A DNA stretch of 64,000 nt from the NCBI RefSeq assembly GCF_028728065.1, contig NZ_CP117812.1:930001-994000 (forward strand), written 5' to 3'. Positions 63,457-64,000 of the stretch are shown here, one piece after another. Made by a program: the position numbers and the translations under genes. The stretch comes from Lentisphaera profundi (GTDB lineage Bacteria > Verrucomicrobiota > Lentisphaeria > Lentisphaerales > Lentisphaeraceae). Each line of letters begins with the position of its first letter. Position 1 is the first letter of the stretch. The notes under the pieces are model-generated. The model was given only the letters and a program-made list of their open reading frames with translations. It was not told the origin of the DNA and did no database searches.

Positions 63457-63690
63457 TTTTTTACCCTCGGATTATAGATCAGTATTTGATCATCTTCCTT
63501 GCGGATATCTACATTGATATTAAAAACTTTAGCAATTTTTTCTTGGCTTAAAATTTCTTCCGTATCTCAATAAAACTTAATTTTTCCTTCGTGAAGAAAG
63601 GCAATTTGATCTGCATAGGCGGCGGCTAAATTGAGATCGTGCACTATAACAAAGACTGCGGTACCTTGTTCGAGGGCTTTCTCGGGTTAT
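63453..63690 (-). pseudogene. HmuV/FecE-type ATPase C-terminal remnant
   Basis: Only the last about 75 codons of a FecE/HmuV-like ATPase remain: VFVIVHDLNLAAAYADQIAFLHEGKI (H-loop region) to KIAKVFNINVDIRK and a final KK before the stop that overlaps the ABC exporter start. Homology stops abruptly at about 63690, where the frame reads TAA just upstream, and another in-frame TGA lies at 63567-63569. The rest of the gene is missing. The fragment shows that an uptake ABC system for heme, vitamin B12 or a siderophore was once part of this operon. Its termination codon position is kept, so the downstream genes may still be translated from it. Confidence 0.78.
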
Positions 63691-63751
63691 TTTTATTCAA
63701 CTGTTCGACCTGCTTTCACCTTATCAAAAGAAAGGTTTTGGCTATACAATT

Positions 63752-63770
63752 AATCAATCAATCAATCAAT
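63752..63770 (+). repeat. AATC tetranucleotide microsatellite
   Basis: Four and three-quarter copies of AATC lie in the gap between the HmuV remnant and the right-hand divergent gene, about 150 bp upstream of its start. Slippage in such repeats can change expression or mark recombination. Confidence 0.85.
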
Positions 63771-63836
63771 TAGTATAAATAAGAAAGCTCATAAACACTA
63801 AGTATCTAGAAACACAATGAGAACCCGGATGTGCAA

Positions 63837-63853
63837 ATGAGATAATATCTCAT
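63837..63853 (+). promoter_or_regulatory. Perfect palindrome upstream of the right-edge secreted-protein gene
   Basis: ATGAGATAATATCTCAT reads identically on both strands around a central base, about 66 bp before the ATG at 63919. It resembles a repressor operator (for example, of a Fur- or heme-responsive protein), but no matching consensus was verified. Confidence 0.5.
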
Positions 63854-63868
63854 CTTTTGATTTGAAAT

Positions 63869-63889
63869 ATACTAATTGAGATTTAGTAT
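63869..63889 (+). promoter_or_regulatory. Second inverted repeat upstream of the right-edge gene
   Basis: ATACTAA and TTAGTAT pair around seven bases, about 30 bp before the ATG at 63919. It could overlap the promoter and be an operator half of the control region with the first palindrome. Confidence 0.45.
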
Positions 63890-63918
63890 CAGTTAAGTTA
63901 TATATAATAGGATATGAA

Positions 63919-64000
63919 ATGAATAATAAGATGACCATGACTTTTATGGCTATTTTTACGAGTATAGGAGTAGGTGCGCAAGAGACTGAACTTAAGAGTG
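63919..64000 (+). CDS. Secreted protein, N-terminus only (right edge)
   Basis: Twenty-seven codons from an ATG preceded by AGGATAT begin MNNKMTMTFMAIFTSIGVGA followed by QETELKS. This is a short signal peptide with a cleavage site after GVGA. The TELKS-type opening that follows is often seen in TonB-dependent outer-membrane receptors, and a receptor would fit the heme module it diverges from, but too little is visible to be sure. The window ends inside the gene. Confidence 0.4.
   Translation, partial: MNNKMTMTFMAIFTSIGVGAQETELKS

Overview
The window most likely comes from a PVC-superphylum bacterium, and a marine Lentisphaera-like organism is the best guess. The evidence is a moderately AT-rich genome, a Planctomycete-type cytochrome PSD1/DUF1553 gene paired with a DUF1501 gene, a DUF1080 protein beside a very large multi-heme dehydrogenase, an ECF sigma factor with a FecR-LamG anti-sigma partner, and a sialate O-acetylesterase. 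The taxonomic call is inference: no rRNA or tRNA gene was recognised.

Region 1 (1-9.9 kb, minus strand) starts with a partial D-glycerate 3-kinase. Next comes a nitrate/nitrite-type ABC importer (NrtA, an NrtB with a large coiled-coil insertion, and two ATPases), then a NirB-like FAD/NAD oxidoreductase fused to a BFD iron-sulfur domain and a bis-heme membrane cytochrome b, an 11-heme cytochrome c, and a Tll0287-like mono-heme lipoprotein. Read together, the last three look like an electron wire from cytoplasmic NAD(P)H across the membrane to periplasmic hemes, linked to nitrogen-oxyanion uptake. A tandem pair of hairpin-forming repeats lies between the importer and the redox genes. This is the best candidate for an undescribed system.

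Region 2 (10-21.4 kb) is an envelope-stress block: PspF on the minus strand and a divergent plus-strand array of PspA behind a sigma-54-like promoter, a YqiJ-like membrane protein, a YqiK-like flotillin, a 1733-residue DUF3686-type AAA+ ATPase and a LURP-one-related protein. A frameshifted GxxExxY gene flanked by copies of an 18-base repeat sits inside it.

Region 3 (21.4-35.9 kb, minus strand) holds a small Rossmann-like protein; a TylF-like methyltransferase, small-molecule kinase and inositol-monophosphatase group; a LemA-TPM-TPM operon; two DUF481 outer-membrane paralogues, one broken by an in-frame stop; and a tightly overlapped housekeeping operon (membrane protein, SH3 protein, bioB, metX, metW, tRNA nucleotidyltransferase, UbiA-like).

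Region 4 (36-45.3 kb) contains uvrA, an NAD(P)-binding oxidoreductase, an Lnb/DUF4105 membrane protein, sialate O-acetylesterase, beta-carbonic anhydrase and the sigma/FecR-LamG pair. Region 5 (45.4-56.8 kb) is PVC-style secreted catabolism: a five-heme 1397-residue dehydrogenase-like protein with DUF1080, a repeat-rich non-coding stretch, two small secreted proteins, the PSD1/DUF1501 pair and a frameshifted exo/endonuclease-phosphatase family gene.

Region 6 (57-64 kb) has a CoA-binding protein, a lipoprotein, an ArsJ-GAPDH arsenate-detoxification pair, and a heme-related module (HugZ-like protein, ABC half-exporter, decayed HmuV-like ATPase). A divergent, truncated secreted-protein gene lies at the right edge behind two near-perfect palindromes.
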